64,000 nt of DNA from Sphingomonas alpina (GCF_014490665.1 NZ_CP061038.1:372001-436000); one strand, 5' to 3'; counted from the stretch's first letter, positions 18,133-28,774 are shown. Made by a program: numbers and translations. The notes: generated by a model not told the origin, from the letters alone.

Positions 18133-18398
18133 CTCGAATCTCCGGAAGAATCACTATACAATTAGTATATTCAATATGAGAGTGAATGCCAGGAATGCCC
18201 GATTCGAGCAGCATTGCCGGTTTGATCCCAAAATTTGGGGCCGCTTGGGACCTTTCTAGACCGATCGGTATCTTTTTCTGATAGGGAAGCCTTGTTGACC
18301 CTTGCATTTCGCTGCTGCGCTGCGACATGGGGCCCGAGCAGGTCTGACGGCTCCGGGAGTCGCCGCCATTCGTGCCCGCGTTTGGTTGAGGTATTCCC

Positions 18399-21300
18399 GT
18401 GATCGGTATCGTCAGAGTCGCGCTGTCGCGCCCACTCACCTTCATCGTCATGGCGATCCTGATCGCCATTGTTGGCGTGCTTGCGGCGATCCGCACACCG
18501 GTCGACATCTTCCCCAATATTCGCGTGCCGGTGATCGCGACCGCGTGGAATTATAGCGGCCTGTCGCCCAACGACATGAGCGGGCGGATCATCACGCCGT
18601 TCGAACGCGTGCTCACCACCACGGTCAACGACATCGATCATATCGAAAGCCAGTCGATGCCCGGTATCGGTGTGGTGAAGATCTATTTCCAGCCCGGGGC
18701 CGATATCCGCACCGCCACCGCGCAGGTGACCAGCGTTTCGCAATCGGTGCTGCGCCAGTTGCCGCCGGGGATCACCCCGCCGCTGATCCTCAACTACAAC
18801 GCCTCGACCGTGCCGATCCTGCAGCTCGCGCTGTCGGGCAAGGGTCTGTCCGAAGGCCATATGTTCGACCTGGCGCAGAATCAGGTTCGCCCCGGCTTGG
18901 TCACCGTGCCGGGCGCCGCGATCCCCTATCCGTCGGGCGGGCGGCAGCGCCAGGTGCAGATCGACCTTGATCCCCAGGCGCTGCAGTCAAAGGGGCTGTC
19001 GGCGCAGGATGTCGGCAATGCGATCGCCGCGCAGAACCAGATCAACCCGGCGGGCTTCGCCAAGATCGGCGGCTTCCAGTATAATATCCGCCTCAACAAT
19101 GCGCCCGGCTCGATCGACGAGCTCAACGCGCTGCCGGTCAAGGTAGTGAACGGCGCGACCATCTATATGCGCGACGTGGCGCATGTCCGCGATGGCAGCG
19201 CACCGCAGACCAATGTCGTCCATGTTGATGGCTCGCGCTCGGTGTTGATGACCATTCTCAAGAACGGAGCGACCTCGACGCTCGCGATCGTGCAGGGCAT
19301 CAAGGACGCCTTGCCGGCGATCCAGGCGACCCTGCCGCCGGAACTCAAGATCGTGCCGATCGGCGACCAGTCGCTGTTCGTTGAGGCGGCGGTATCGGGC
19401 GTGGTCAAGGAAGGTGCGATCGCCGCGGCGCTGACCAGCCTGATGATCCTGTTGTTCCTCGGATCGTGGCGCTCGACCGTAATCATCGCGATCTCGATCC
19501 CGCTCGCCATCCTTGCCGCGATCATCGCCTTGTCCGCGACCGGCCAGACATTGAACGTGATGACGCTCGGCGGCCTCAGCCTGGCGGTCGGCATCCTGGT
19601 CGACGACGCGACGGTGACGATCGAGAACATCAACTGGCACCTCGAACAGGGCAAGGGCGTGCGCCAGGCGATCCTCGACGGCGCCGCGCAGATCGTCACC
19701 CCGGCGTTCGTCTCGCTGCTGTGCATCTGTATCGTGTTCGTGCCGATGTTCTTCCTGCCGGGTGTCGCCGGGTTCCTGTTCGTGCCGCTGGCACTGGCGG
19801 TGGTGTTCGCGATGATCGCATCGTTCATCCTGTCGCGCACTTTGGTGCCGACCATGGCGATGTACCTGTTGCGCCCGCATGCCGGCGACCTGCATGCGGC
19901 GGGCACGCCAACCTCGCGCAATCCACTGGTCCGTTTCCAGCGCGGGTTCGAGGCACGCTTCGAACGTTTGCGGCTCGCCTATGGCCGGCTGCTCGAACGC
20001 GCGCTGGCGACCGGCCGGCCGTTCCTGCTCGGCTTTCTCGCCGTCGTCGCGCTCTCGTTCCTGCTGGTGCCGTTCCTGGGGCAGAATTTCTTCCCCAGTG
20101 TCGATGCCGGGCAGATCACCTTGCATGTCCGTGCGCCGATCGGCAGCCGGATCGAGGACACATCGGCCGCGTTCGACCGGATTGCCGGGCGCATCCGTCA
20201 GATCATCCCGGCCGACGAGCTTGTCTCGGTGGTCGACAATATCGGCCTGCCGGTGAGCTCGATCAATACCACCTACAACAACTCCGGCACGATCGGGCCG
20301 CAGGATGGCGACATCCTGATCCAGCTGGCCGAGGGCCATAAACCGACCGCCGACTATGTCCGCAAGATGCGCGAGACGCTGCCGGGCGCATTCCCGGGGA
20401 CGACCTTCTCGTTCCTGCCGGCCGACATCACCAGCCAGATCCTCAATTTCGGCGCGCCTGCACCGATCGACATCCAGATCGCGGGCAAGGACCAGGCAGG
20501 GAATTATGCCTATGCGCGGACCATCCTGCGTCGGATCGCGGCGATCCCCGGCGTGGCCGATGCGCGGATCCAGCAATCGGCGCGCTACCCTGAATTGAGC
20601 GTGGATATCGACCGCAGCCGGATTGGCGGGCTTGGCCTGACCGAGCGCGACGTGACCAACAGCGTGGCTTCATCGCTTGCCGGTACGTCGCAGACATCGC
20701 CGGTCTTCTATCTCAACCCGGAGAATGGCGTGTCCTACTCGGTGGTCGCGCAGACCCCCGAATATCGCGTCGGATCGATCAGCGACCTGTCCAATATTCC
20801 GGTCACCGGCGCCACGGCCGGCGGAACCGCACAGGTGCTGGGCGGGATCGGGTCGATCAGCCGTTCGACCTCGCCGGCGGTTGTCTCGCACTACAATATC
20901 CAGGGGGCGATCGACATTTATGCGACGCCCAATGGCCGCGATCTCGGCGCGATCGCCGGCGACATCAAGCACGTCCTGGCGGAATTGAAGGCAAGCGCGC
21001 CCAAGGGCACGACAGTCGCACTGCGCGGGCAATATGCGACGATGAACAGTGCCTTTTCCGGCCTGTTCTTCGGCCTGATCGGCGCGATCGTGCTGATCTA
21101 TCTGCTGATCGTGGTGAACTTCCAGAGCTGGCTCGACCCGTTCGTGATCATCACGGCGCTACCCGGCGCGATCGCCGGGATCATCTGGATGCTGTTCCTC
21201 ACCGGCACGACGCTGTCGGTGCCGGCGCTGACCGGCGCGATCATGTGCATGGGCGTGGCGACCGCGAACTCCATCCTGGTGGTCAGCTTCGCGCGTGAGC

Positions 21301-21605
21301 GGCTCGCTGAGCTCGGTGACTCGACCAGGGCGGCGCTGGAGGCGGGCATGACTCGCTTCCGCCCGGTGCTGATGACCGCGCTGGCGATGGTCATCGGCAT
21401 GCTGCCGATGGCGCTGGGCCTTGGCGAGGGCGGCGAGCAGAACGCGCCGCTCGGCCGCGCGGTGATCGGCGGGCTGATCGTCGCGACGATCGCGACGCTG
21501 ATGTTCGTGCCGGTGATCTTCAGCATCGTTCACCGCAAGCATGCCGGGAAACCCGCCGCGACTGCGGGCTCGGAGACTCAGAGTTTGGAGGAAGTACATG
21601 TCTGA
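18399..21605 (+). CDS. RND-family multidrug efflux permease
   Basis: A 1068-residue inner-membrane proton-driven transporter. Twelve membrane helices flank two large periplasmic loops. The helix-4 proton-relay signature GILVDDATVTIENINWHLEQ has the conserved Asp pair; a second half repeat ends with GEGGEQNAPLGRAVIGGLI. It resembles the HAE-1/MdtB-like group rather than metal pumps. The GTG start has GAGG seven bases upstream. The gene overlaps the next one by eight bases, and three genes form a pump operon. Confidence 0.93.
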   Translation: MIGIVRVALSRPLTFIVMAILIAIVGVLAAIRTPVDIFPNIRVPVIATAWNYSGLSPNDMSGRIITPFERVLTTTVNDIDHIESQSMPGIGVVKIYFQPGADIRTATAQVTSVSQSVLRQLPPGITPPLILNYNASTVPILQLALSGKGLSEGHMFDLAQNQVRPGLVTVPGAAIPYPSGGRQRQVQIDLDPQALQSKGLSAQDVGNAIAAQNQINPAGFAKIGGFQYNIRLNNAPGSIDELNALPVKVVNGATIYMRDVAHVRDGSAPQTNVVHVDGSRSVLMTILKNGATSTLAIVQGIKDALPAIQATLPPELKIVPIGDQSLFVEAAVSGVVKEGAIAAALTSLMILLFLGSWRSTVIIAISIPLAILAAIIALSATGQTLNVMTLGGLSLAVGILVDDATVTIENINWHLEQGKGVRQAILDGAAQIVTPAFVSLLCICIVFVPMFFLPGVAGFLFVPLALAVVFAMIASFILSRTLVPTMAMYLLRPHAGDLHAAGTPTSRNPLVRFQRGFEARFERLRLAYGRLLERALATGRPFLLGFLAVVALSFLLVPFLGQNFFPSVDAGQITLHVRAPIGSRIEDTSAAFDRIAGRIRQIIPADELVSVVDNIGLPVSSINTTYNNSGTIGPQDGDILIQLAEGHKPTADYVRKMRETLPGAFPGTTFSFLPADITSQILNFGAPAPIDIQIAGKDQAGNYAYARTILRRIAAIPGVADARIQQSARYPELSVDIDRSRIGGLGLTERDVTNSVASSLAGTSQTSPVFYLNPENGVSYSVVAQTPEYRVGSISDLSNIPVTGATAGGTAQVLGGIGSISRSTSPAVVSHYNIQGAIDIYATPNGRDLGAIAGDIKHVLAELKASAPKGTTVALRGQYATMNSAFSGLFFGLIGAIVLIYLLIVVNFQSWLDPFVIITALPGAIAGIIWMLFLTGTTLSVPALTGAIMCMGVATANSILVVSFARERLAELGDSTRAALEAGMTRFRPVLMTALAMVIGMLPMALGLGEGGEQNAPLGRAVIGGLIVATIATLMFVPVIFSIVHRKHAGKPAATAGSETQSLEEVHV

Positions 21606-22770
21606 ACCCGCTTCCGGTTCCTTGAAGAAAATCGGGGTCGCTGCGGCGGTCGTTGCTATCGCGCTTGCGGGATTTGGCATCTTCGCGCGCAGCCATTCCG
21701 ATGCGCAGCTCGCCAGCTGGACCACCGCACAGGCGACGCCGATCGTCACCGTGATCCAGGCCAAGGGTGCTGGCGCGAGCGATGCGCTGACCCTGCCGGG
21801 CAATGTCCAGGCGTTCAACAGCGCGCCGATCTATGCCCGGACCAACGGCTATGTCCGGCGCTGGTTCGTCGATATCGGCGATTCCGTGCGCGCCGGGCAG
21901 ACGCTCGCCATCCTCGATGCGCCCGAGGTCGACCAGCAGGTCGAGGCCGCACGCGCCGACCTGCAGACCGCGCGCGCCAACCGCGCGCTTGCCGCATCGA
22001 CCGCGACGCGCTGGCGCGACCTGCTCGCCAAGGACGCAGTGTCGAAGCAGGAGACCGATGAGAAGTTCGGTGACCTTGCCGCCAAGTCGGCGATCGCCAG
22101 CGCGGCTTCGGCCAATGTCCGGCGGCTTGGGGCACTGCAGGGCTTCACCCGGCTCACTGCGCCATTCTCTGGTACGGTGACGAGCCGTTCGACTCAGATC
22201 GGTGCGCTGGTTACCTCCGGGACGGCGGCATCGACGCCGCTGTTCACCGTCGCCGATGTCAGCCGCATGCGCATCTATGTCCGTATCCCCCAGGCCTTTT
22301 CGGGCCAGATCCAGCAGGGCATGCATGCGAGTCTGACGGTGCCCGAATATCCCGGTCGCAATTTCGACGTCACGCTGACGCGCAGCGCTGGGGCGGTCGA
22401 TCCGCAATCGGGCACGGTGCTGGTCGAGCTGCAGACCGCCAACGCCGACCGCGCGCTGAAACCGGGCGCCTATGCTCAGGTCAAGTTCCCGGTCGGTGGC
22501 GGCAGCGGCGCCGGCCTGCGTCTGCCGTCGAGTGCGCTGGTGATCGGGTCGAAGGGCACTCAGGTGGCGGTGGTCGGCGCCGACGGCAAGGCGCAGCTCA
22601 AGACCATCACGATCGGCCGTGACGATGGCGACAGCGTGGAGATCAGCGCTGGCCTGACTGTCGCCGACCGCGTGATCGACAGCCCGCCGGACTCGCTTCA
22701 GAACGGCGATCCGGTGCGGATCAGCACGACCGCCAGGCCAGGCGCGGGAGCGGCTCGTGCCCCGCGCTAG
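21598..22770 (+). CDS. RND efflux periplasmic adaptor (HlyD/MFP family)
   Basis: A 390-residue adaptor with one N-terminal membrane helix (IGVAAAVVAIALAGFGIF), the lipoyl half-motif GYVRRWFVDIGDSVRAGQTL, a short coiled coil (QVEAARADLQTARANRALAA), then FTRLTAPFSGTVTSRSTQIG and beta-barrel domains. It links the RND pump to the NodT channel. The ATG at 21598 has GGAGGA upstream. The end overlaps the next gene by 14 bases. Confidence 0.92.
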   Translation: MSEPASGSLKKIGVAAAVVAIALAGFGIFARSHSDAQLASWTTAQATPIVTVIQAKGAGASDALTLPGNVQAFNSAPIYARTNGYVRRWFVDIGDSVRAGQTLAILDAPEVDQQVEAARADLQTARANRALAASTATRWRDLLAKDAVSKQETDEKFGDLAAKSAIASAASANVRRLGALQGFTRLTAPFSGTVTSRSTQIGALVTSGTAASTPLFTVADVSRMRIYVRIPQAFSGQIQQGMHASLTVPEYPGRNFDVTLTRSAGAVDPQSGTVLVELQTANADRALKPGAYAQVKFPVGGGSGAGLRLPSSALVIGSKGTQVAVVGADGKAQLKTITIGRDDGDSVEISAGLTVADRVIDSPPDSLQNGDPVRISTTARPGAGAARAPR

Positions 22771-24154
22771 GGCCGCGCTGACGGCGATCTTCGCGGCCGG
22801 GCTCAGCGGCTGCTCGCTCGCCCCGCCCTATAGCGTGCCGGCCGCCCCGACCGCGCCCGCCTATAAGGAGCTGGGCAAGTGGCAGTCGGCCGAGGTCGGC
22901 GTCGCGCCCGGCGCGTGGTGGAGCGCATTCGGCGATACAATGCTCGACGAGCTTGAGGCGCGGATCGAAAAGGGCAATCCCGATCTCGCCGGGGCGGTTG
23001 CGCGCTATGACCAGGCGCGCGGCCAGCTGCGCGAGAGTCAGGCCGCGCAACTGCCGAGCCTGGATGCCGGCGTCAGCGCAGAGCGTGCGCGGGTCTCGGC
23101 CGGGCGCCCGCTGAGCAGCAGCGGCGCCGCGCGCTATACCGATCTGCGCCTCGGCGGGTCGCTTGCCTATGAGATCGACCTGTTCGGCCGGGTGCGCAAT
23201 TCGGTCCGTGCCAACGCCGCCGATGCGCAAGCGAGCGAACAGGACGTCGCCGCCGTGCGGCTCGGGTTGCAGGCGACATTGGCCGACTATTACTTCCAGA
23301 TGCGCGGGCTCGATGCGCGCGCGGTGCTACTGCGTCAGACGGTCGAAGCATTCGAGCGCGCGTTCGAGCTGACCGATACGCGGCACAGCGGCGGGATTGC
23401 CTCCGGCATCGACGTCAGCCGCTCGGCCGCCTTGTTGTCGAGTGCGCGCGCCGAACTGTCGGCCGTCGCAGGCGACCGTGCCGCGTTTGAACATGCCATC
23501 GCTGCGCTGGTCGGGGAGTCGCCGTCGAGCTTCTCGATTCCCGTCGCCGAGATACAGCGTCAGCCGCCGGCCATTCCAGTCGGCGTGCCCTCGACCCTGT
23601 TGCAACGCCGCCCCGATATCGTTGCTGCGGAACGCCGCGTTGCCGCCGCCAACGCGCGGATCGGTGTGGCGCGCGCGGCGCTATTCCCATCCTTGACGCT
23701 CGGCGCGACCGGCGGGTTCGAGGCGGGCAATAGCGATATCCTCAGCGCGCCGAACGGTTTCTGGGCGCTCGGCCCGCTGTCGGCGGCGCTGTCGATCTTC
23801 GACGGCGGCGCGCGGCGCGCGCGGGTGCGGATCAGCCGTGCGCAGTATGACGAGGCTGCCGCCGGCTATCGCTCGACCGTGCTCGCCGCGTTCCGCGAGG
23901 TTGAGGATGACCTGGCTCGCGCGCACAGTCTTGCCGCGCAGGAACAGGATCAGCAGGCCGCGACGCGCGCCGCCGAACGCACCCGCGATCTCGCGCTGAT
24001 CCGCTACCGCGACGGCGCGTCGGACTATCTCGAAGTCGTCACCGCACAGACCGCCGCGCTCGATGCGCAGCGGTCGTTGCTCGAGGTCCAAAGCCGCCGG
24101 CTGCAGATCGCGGTCGATACGGTTCGCGCGATCGGCGGTACGGCGGCGGGATAG
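22757..24154 (+). CDS. NodT-family outer-membrane efflux lipoprotein
   Basis: A 465-residue TolC-like channel, third gene of the RND pump operon. It has a lipoprotein signal (AIFAAGLSGC), the family motif WWSAFGDTMLDELEARIEKG, VPSTLLQRRPDIVAAERRV mid-protein, and two OEP repeats. The GTG start lies inside the end of the adaptor gene. It is similar in build to the channel encoded at 15265-16668. Confidence 0.92.
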   Translation: MPRARAALTAIFAAGLSGCSLAPPYSVPAAPTAPAYKELGKWQSAEVGVAPGAWWSAFGDTMLDELEARIEKGNPDLAGAVARYDQARGQLRESQAAQLPSLDAGVSAERARVSAGRPLSSSGAARYTDLRLGGSLAYEIDLFGRVRNSVRANAADAQASEQDVAAVRLGLQATLADYYFQMRGLDARAVLLRQTVEAFERAFELTDTRHSGGIASGIDVSRSAALLSSARAELSAVAGDRAAFEHAIAALVGESPSSFSIPVAEIQRQPPAIPVGVPSTLLQRRPDIVAAERRVAAANARIGVARAALFPSLTLGATGGFEAGNSDILSAPNGFWALGPLSAALSIFDGGARRARVRISRAQYDEAAAGYRSTVLAAFREVEDDLARAHSLAAQEQDQQAATRAAERTRDLALIRYRDGASDYLEVVTAQTAALDAQRSLLEVQSRRLQIAVDTVRAIGGTAAG

Positions 24155-24161
24155 GCCTGGA

Positions 24162-24548
24162 TCAGGCGGCGGGCAGGCGGTGCATCGCGCACAGCTTGTT
24201 GCCCGCCGGATCGCGCAGGTAGGCGAGATAGAGCTGGCCGAAGCTGCCCTGGCGGATGCCGGGCGGATCTTCGCACGATGCGCCGCCGGCAGCGACACCG
24301 GCGTCATGCCAGGCGACGGCCTCTTCGGGCGACTTGGCGGCAAAGCCGATCGTGCCGCCATTGGCGAAACAGGCCGGTTCGCCATTGATCGGCTTTGAGA
24401 TCGAGAAGATTCCAGTCGGCGTAACGTAGAAGACGCGCCCTTTTTCATCGACCCGGCCCGGCGGGATGCCGAGCGTTGCAAGCGTCGTGTCGTAGAAGCT
24501 CTTTGACTCTTCGACGTCGTTCGCGCCGACCATGATATGACTGAACAT
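24162..24548 (-). CDS. VOC-superfamily protein
   Basis: A 128-residue glyoxalase/dioxygenase-like protein: MFSHIMVGANDVEESKSFYD at the N-terminus and GQLYLAYLRDPAGNKLCAMH at the C-terminus, the usual metal-site regions. Role unknown. It is convergent with the RND operon (7-bp gap) and is probably cotranscribed with the next VOC gene upstream. Confidence 0.82.
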   Translation of the reverse strand: MFSHIMVGANDVEESKSFYDTTLATLGIPPGRVDEKGRVFYVTPTGIFSISKPINGEPACFANGGTIGFAAKSPEEAVAWHDAGVAAGGASCEDPPGIRQGSFGQLYLAYLRDPAGNKLCAMHRLPAA

Positions 24549-24626
24549 CCGATGCTATCTCCCTGGTTTGTCCCCGCATGATCGCATGCAGGAGGTCGAC
24601 GCTGCTGTCGACTATCTATCAGCCGA

Positions 24627-25010
24627 TCACCCGGCCGGCGGTTCCCACAGTTCGAGCGCATTGCCCTCAGGGTCGTGGATCCGCGCGAACTGGCCGATCG
24701 ATGGGTCGTTCCATTCCGGCTTGGTGATGATGTCGATGCCCGCCGCGTTGAGGTGTTCGAGCAACGAGTCGAGATCGCGCACGCGCAAATTGAGCATGAA
24801 CTGCTTGTCGGCGGCGAAATAGTCGGTCTCGTGCTTGAACGGCGCGAACACCACCGGGCCGCCCTCCGTCTGCCATGACCATTCGTCCGGTGTCGCCCCC
24901 TCGGTCGCGACGCAGCCCGCGCCGATGCCGAGATGCTCGCGGTACCAGGCGGACAATGCGTCCGGGTCCTTCGCGCGAAAGAACAGCCCACCAATTCCCA
25001 GCACCGGCAT
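24627..25010 (-). CDS. VOC-superfamily protein
   Basis: A 127-residue glyoxalase-like protein (MPVLGIGGLFFRAKDPDALS at the start; FARIHDPEGNALELWEP at the end). It lies 16 bp after the glnD stop with AGGAGA before its ATG, so it may be read with glnD. The substrate is unknown. It differs clearly from the neighbouring VOC protein at 24162-24548, so this is not a recent duplicate. Confidence 0.82.
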   Translation of the reverse strand: MPVLGIGGLFFRAKDPDALSAWYREHLGIGAGCVATEGATPDEWSWQTEGGPVVFAPFKHETDYFAADKQFMLNLRVRDLDSLLEHLNAAGIDIITKPEWNDPSIGQFARIHDPEGNALELWEPPAG

Positions 25011-25026
25011 CGTCCGTCTCCTCTCG

Positions 25027-27776
25027 TTACTCGGCCTCGACCATCTCCCGCCCCGCCGCCGCGTCGAGCAGGCGGCGTTCGATCGTCTTCAGTCGCGGTC
25101 CGCCGGCAATCTTGTCGCCGAGCAGATCGGTCAGGTAGAAAGTGTCGACCGCGCGCTCGCCATAGGTCGCGACGTGCGACGAGTGAATCGTCACCTTCGA
25201 CTGGAACAATGTGTAGGCAAGCTGGTGCAGCAGCGCCGGGCGGTCGCGGGCATTGACCTCGACCACGGTGAATCGGTTCGACGCCTTGTTGTCGATCAGC
25301 ACATTGGGCGCGATCTCGAACGCCTCGGCGCGGGTGCGGGGCAGGGGCTTGGCCAGCAGCCGGTCGAGCATCTTGCCGCGATTGGCCAGCGCATCCTCGA
25401 TCGCGGTGCGCAGCCGGCCGAGCTGCCCGGCATCGTCGAACGGCCGGCCGAAGGGGTCCTGGACGAGGAAATTGTCGAGCGCCATGCCGTCGCGCGTGGT
25501 GTGGATGCGCGCGTCGATGATGTTGCCGCCGGCGACATGGATCGCCCCGGCGATGCGGTAGAACAGGCCGGGATGGTCGGCGGCATAGACGGTGACCAGG
25601 GGTCGCGCCGCGTTCGGGATAGACCTGCGCGGCGATCGACAGTTGCGCACCTCCGGCTGCCTCGATCAGCCGCGCATTGCGCACCAGCACATCGTCCGGC
25701 TCGGCGACCCAATAGGGCTCGGGCAGACGCTTGACCAGCCGGGCGAAGGCCGCATCGTCCCAGCCGAGCGCAGCCTGCAGCGCCTCCTGCTTGGCGGCGA
25801 TGCGCTCGCCGCGACCCTTCTGCTTGTGGCCGAGGCGCAGCACCTCCTCGGCGGATTCATAGAGCGTGGAGAGCAATTGCCGTTTCCAGCCGTTCCACAC
25901 GCCCGGCCCTACCGCGCGGATGTCGACCACGGTCAGGGTGAGCAGCAGGCGCAGCCGCTCCGGGCTCTGCACCGCTTCGGCGAAATCGAGGATCGTCTTG
26001 AAATCCGACAGGTCGCGTTTGAACGCGGTCGCCGACATCAGCAAATGCGCGCGGACCAGCCAGGCGACTGTCTCGGTTTCCGCCGGGGAGAGGCCGAAGC
26101 GCGGGCAGAGCCGGTGTGCGACTTCCGCGCCGAGCACTGAATGGTCGCCGCCGCGCCCCCTTGGCGATGTCATGCAGCAGCACCGCGACGTAAAGCACGC
26201 GGCGCGACACGATCTGCTTCATGATCGCGGTGGAGAGCGGGTGATCCTCGTTGAGCTCGCCATGTTCGATCTTGGATAGCAGGCCGATCGCGCGGATCGT
26301 GTGCTCATCGACCGTATAATGATGATACATGTCGAACTGCATCTGCGCGACGACGCGGCCGAAATCGGGCACGAAACGCCCGAACACGCCCGCCTCGTTC
26401 ATCCAGCGCAGCACGGTTTCGGGATCGCGCGGGCTGGTCAGCACGTCGAGGAAGAAGGCGTTGGCCTCGGGATCCTTGCGGATATCGTCGGCGAGCTTCG
26501 CGTCGCGTGCGGCGGCGCGCATCGCCAGTGGGTGGATTTCCAGCCCATGCTTGTCAGCAAGCGCGAACATCTCGATCAGTCGCACCGGTTTCTTCACCAG
26601 GAAATCGTCCGACGGCAGCGTGATCCGGCCGCGTTCGAGCCGGAAGCCGTTGAGCTTGCTGGGATGACGCCGCAGCGTCGGCAGGCCGAAGCGGCGCCCG
26701 CGCGCAGCGAATTTCTCGTCGAGATGCGCAAGGAAGACGCCGGTCAGATTGCCGACCGTCTTCGCCTGCAGGAAGTAATATTGCATGAAACGTTCGACGC
26801 TCGATTTGCCCGGGCGGTCGGCGAAGCGCAGCCGTTCGGCGATCTCGCGCTGCAGGTCGAAGGTCAGCCGGTCCTCGGCGCGGCCGGCGATGCTGTGCAG
26901 TTGGCAGCGCACCGCCCAGAGGAAATTCTCCGCACGGTGGAACTGGCGATATTCGTCCGCGGTCAACAGCCCGGCACCGACCAGTTCGGCCGAGCTTTGT
27001 ACGTTATAGGCGTATTTGCCGATCCAGAAGAGCGTATGGAGATCGCGCAGGCCGCCCTTGCCCTCCTTCACATTGGGTTCGACGACATAGCGCGTGTCAC
27101 CCATCTTCTTGTGTCGCACGTCGCGTTCGGCGAGCTTGTCGGCGATGAAGGCGCGGGCGGTATCGGTCTGCACCTCGACCTTGAAACGCCGCGCGGCCTC
27201 TTCGTAGAGATCGGTGTCGCCCCACACATAGCGTGCTTCGAGCAGGGCAGTGCGGATGGTGATGTCGCTCTTTGCCTGGCGCACCATCTCATCGAGCGAA
27301 CGGCTGCTGTGGCCGACCTTCAGGCCGAGATCCCAAAGCGCATAGAGCATGGTCTCGATCACCTGCTCGCTCCACCCGGTCTGTTTCCAGGGGGTGAGGA
27401 AGCCGATATCGATGTCCGAATGCGGCGCCATCTCGCCGCGGCCATAACCGCCGACTGCGATCAGCGTGAGCCGTTCCGAGGCAGTGGCATTGTTGACCGG
27501 ATAAAGCCGGGTGACCGTGAAATCGTAGAGCAGGCGCAGCAACTGGTCGGTCAGGAACGCCTGGGCGGCGGCCGCCTCGAGCCCGCGCGAGGGATGTTCG
27601 ACCAGCCGGCGGGCGATCTCCGCACGCCCGGCGTCGAGCGCGGCCTTGAGCTGCACCGCGGCAGCGCGGCGCAGCGCGACCTTGTCGTCGCCCTCCAGCG
27701 CGGCAAGCGTGTCGGCAAGCACGCGGCGATCGATGATCGCGCGGCGCTGGGGCAGGGAGTCGAAGCGGCCGGTCAT
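25027..27776 (-). pseudogene. glnD: [Protein-PII] uridylyltransferase, reading frame broken twice
   Basis: GlnD uridylylates PII proteins in response to glutamine. Its parts are all present: nucleotidyltransferase motif GGYGRGEMAPHSDID, PII-UTase region (VVEPNVKEGKGGLRDLHTLF), HD domain (VLLHDIAKG), and two C-terminal ACT domains (VYAADHPGLFYRIAGAIHV; VVEVNARDRPALLHQLAY). They lie in three frames. One extra base sits in a C5 run (26156-26160), after LLHDIAKG, and another in a G4 run (25599-25602), before the first ACT domain. The 2750-nt span minus two bases gives exactly 916 codons, the normal size. Homopolymer sequencing errors are likelier than decay. The start is the ATG at 27776. Confidence 0.88.
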
Positions 27777-27886
27777 GCGGATCAGATACCGCGTTCGGGA
27801 TGCCGCGTCACCGCCCCGGTGGAGAGCATTGCTTTGGCCGCAGAAAGCGGGGTGACCATCGCGCAATCCCGTGCTTGAAGCGAGTC

Positions 27887-28573
27887 ATGACGACAACACT
27901 CCATCCGCTCGACCGCCCGGTGTGGCACAGCCTGACCAGCCGCCAGGCGCATCTTGCACTGGGCGATGCGCGTGCGTTGCGCTTCGTGCCCGAGGTCAAC
28001 CTGTTCGGTGCCGCGGCCGATGATGCGCCCGAAAACCTCGCCGCGCTCGGAGCATTGTTGCCGGCGGCCGGCACGCTCGGCCTGGTCGAGGCGCGCGAGG
28101 TCGCGCTGCCGATTGGGGTGGTGGTGCGGTCGCGCGCGATCATCAACCAGATGGTGCTGGCCGAGCTGCATGCCCAAGGGGATCCGGTCGAGTTCGTGGC
28201 GCTGACCGACGCTGACGCGCCGGAGATGCTTGCGCTGGCGACGCTGACCGCGCCGGGACCGTTCTTCACCCAGACCAACCGGCTGGGCGATTTCATCGGC
28301 GTGAAGCGGGACGGGAGACTGGTGGCGATGGCCGGCGAGCGGATGAAGCCGCTGGGTTTCACCGAGGTCAGCGCGGTGTGCACTCATCCGGACCATCGCG
28401 GCCATGGCTATGCCCGCGCACTGATGCAGGTGGTGATCGAACGCATCCTGGCGCGGGGCGATGCGGCGTTCCTGCACGTCTATCCGAGCAACGCCGGCGC
28501 GATCGGCCTGTACGAAGCGCTGGGCTTCAGGCTGCGGCATGCGATGACCTACACGGTGCTGGAACGGGGATGA
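27887..28573 (+). CDS. GNAT-family N-acetyltransferase (FR47-like)
   Basis: A 228-residue protein whose C-terminal half is a GNAT domain: VSAVCTHPDHRGHGYARALM is the acetyl-CoA pyrophosphate-binding motif, followed by FLHVYPSNAGAIGLYEALGF. The N-terminal half is degenerate, as in FR47-like members. The acceptor is unknown. The ATG at 27887 is the likely start. It is divergent from glnD. Confidence 0.87.
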   Translation: MTTTLHPLDRPVWHSLTSRQAHLALGDARALRFVPEVNLFGAAADDAPENLAALGALLPAAGTLGLVEAREVALPIGVVVRSRAIINQMVLAELHAQGDPVEFVALTDADAPEMLALATLTAPGPFFTQTNRLGDFIGVKRDGRLVAMAGERMKPLGFTEVSAVCTHPDHRGHGYARALMQVVIERILARGDAAFLHVYPSNAGAIGLYEALGFRLRHAMTYTVLERG

Positions 28574-28627
28574 GGTAATCCAGGCGGAGGCGGCCCGATT
28601 GCCGGCTTCAAATCCCGTCGTCGCTCC

Positions 28628-28655
28628 GGAGCAGGTTTGGGAATTGCTCCTTTTT
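28628..28655 (+). terminator. Terminator after the GNAT gene
   Basis: GGAGCA (28628-28633) pairs with TGCTCC (28645-28650), followed by TTTTT. Confidence 0.7.
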
Positions 28656-28677
28656 GACGGATAATCCTTTACTGCTA

Positions 28678-28774
28678 CCCCGGCGAAGGCCGGGGCCCAG
28701 TCGCAAGGTAGAAGGTAACAGGCACCTTGCGCTGTTGCAGACATCCCTCGACTGGGCCCCGGCCTTCGCCGGGG
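28678..28774. repeat. Perfect 26-bp inverted repeat (family B)
   Basis: Arms at 28678-28703 and 28749-28774 are exact inverted copies containing CCCCGGCGAAGGCCGGGGCC. Inside lies a second stem CGCAAGGT/ACCTTGCG. It sits between the convergent GNAT and mutS genes. This GC-rich motif type is, to my knowledge, common in intergenic regions of sphingomonads and relatives. Confidence 0.8.

Noticed and set aside
23681..25598. Continuation of the middle glnD frame through the two VOC genes to 23681.
   Set aside because: Only its first part (about 26150 to 25600) encodes GlnD sequence; beyond the second frameshift it is out of frame with glnD and antisense to, or out of frame with, the VOC and efflux genes.
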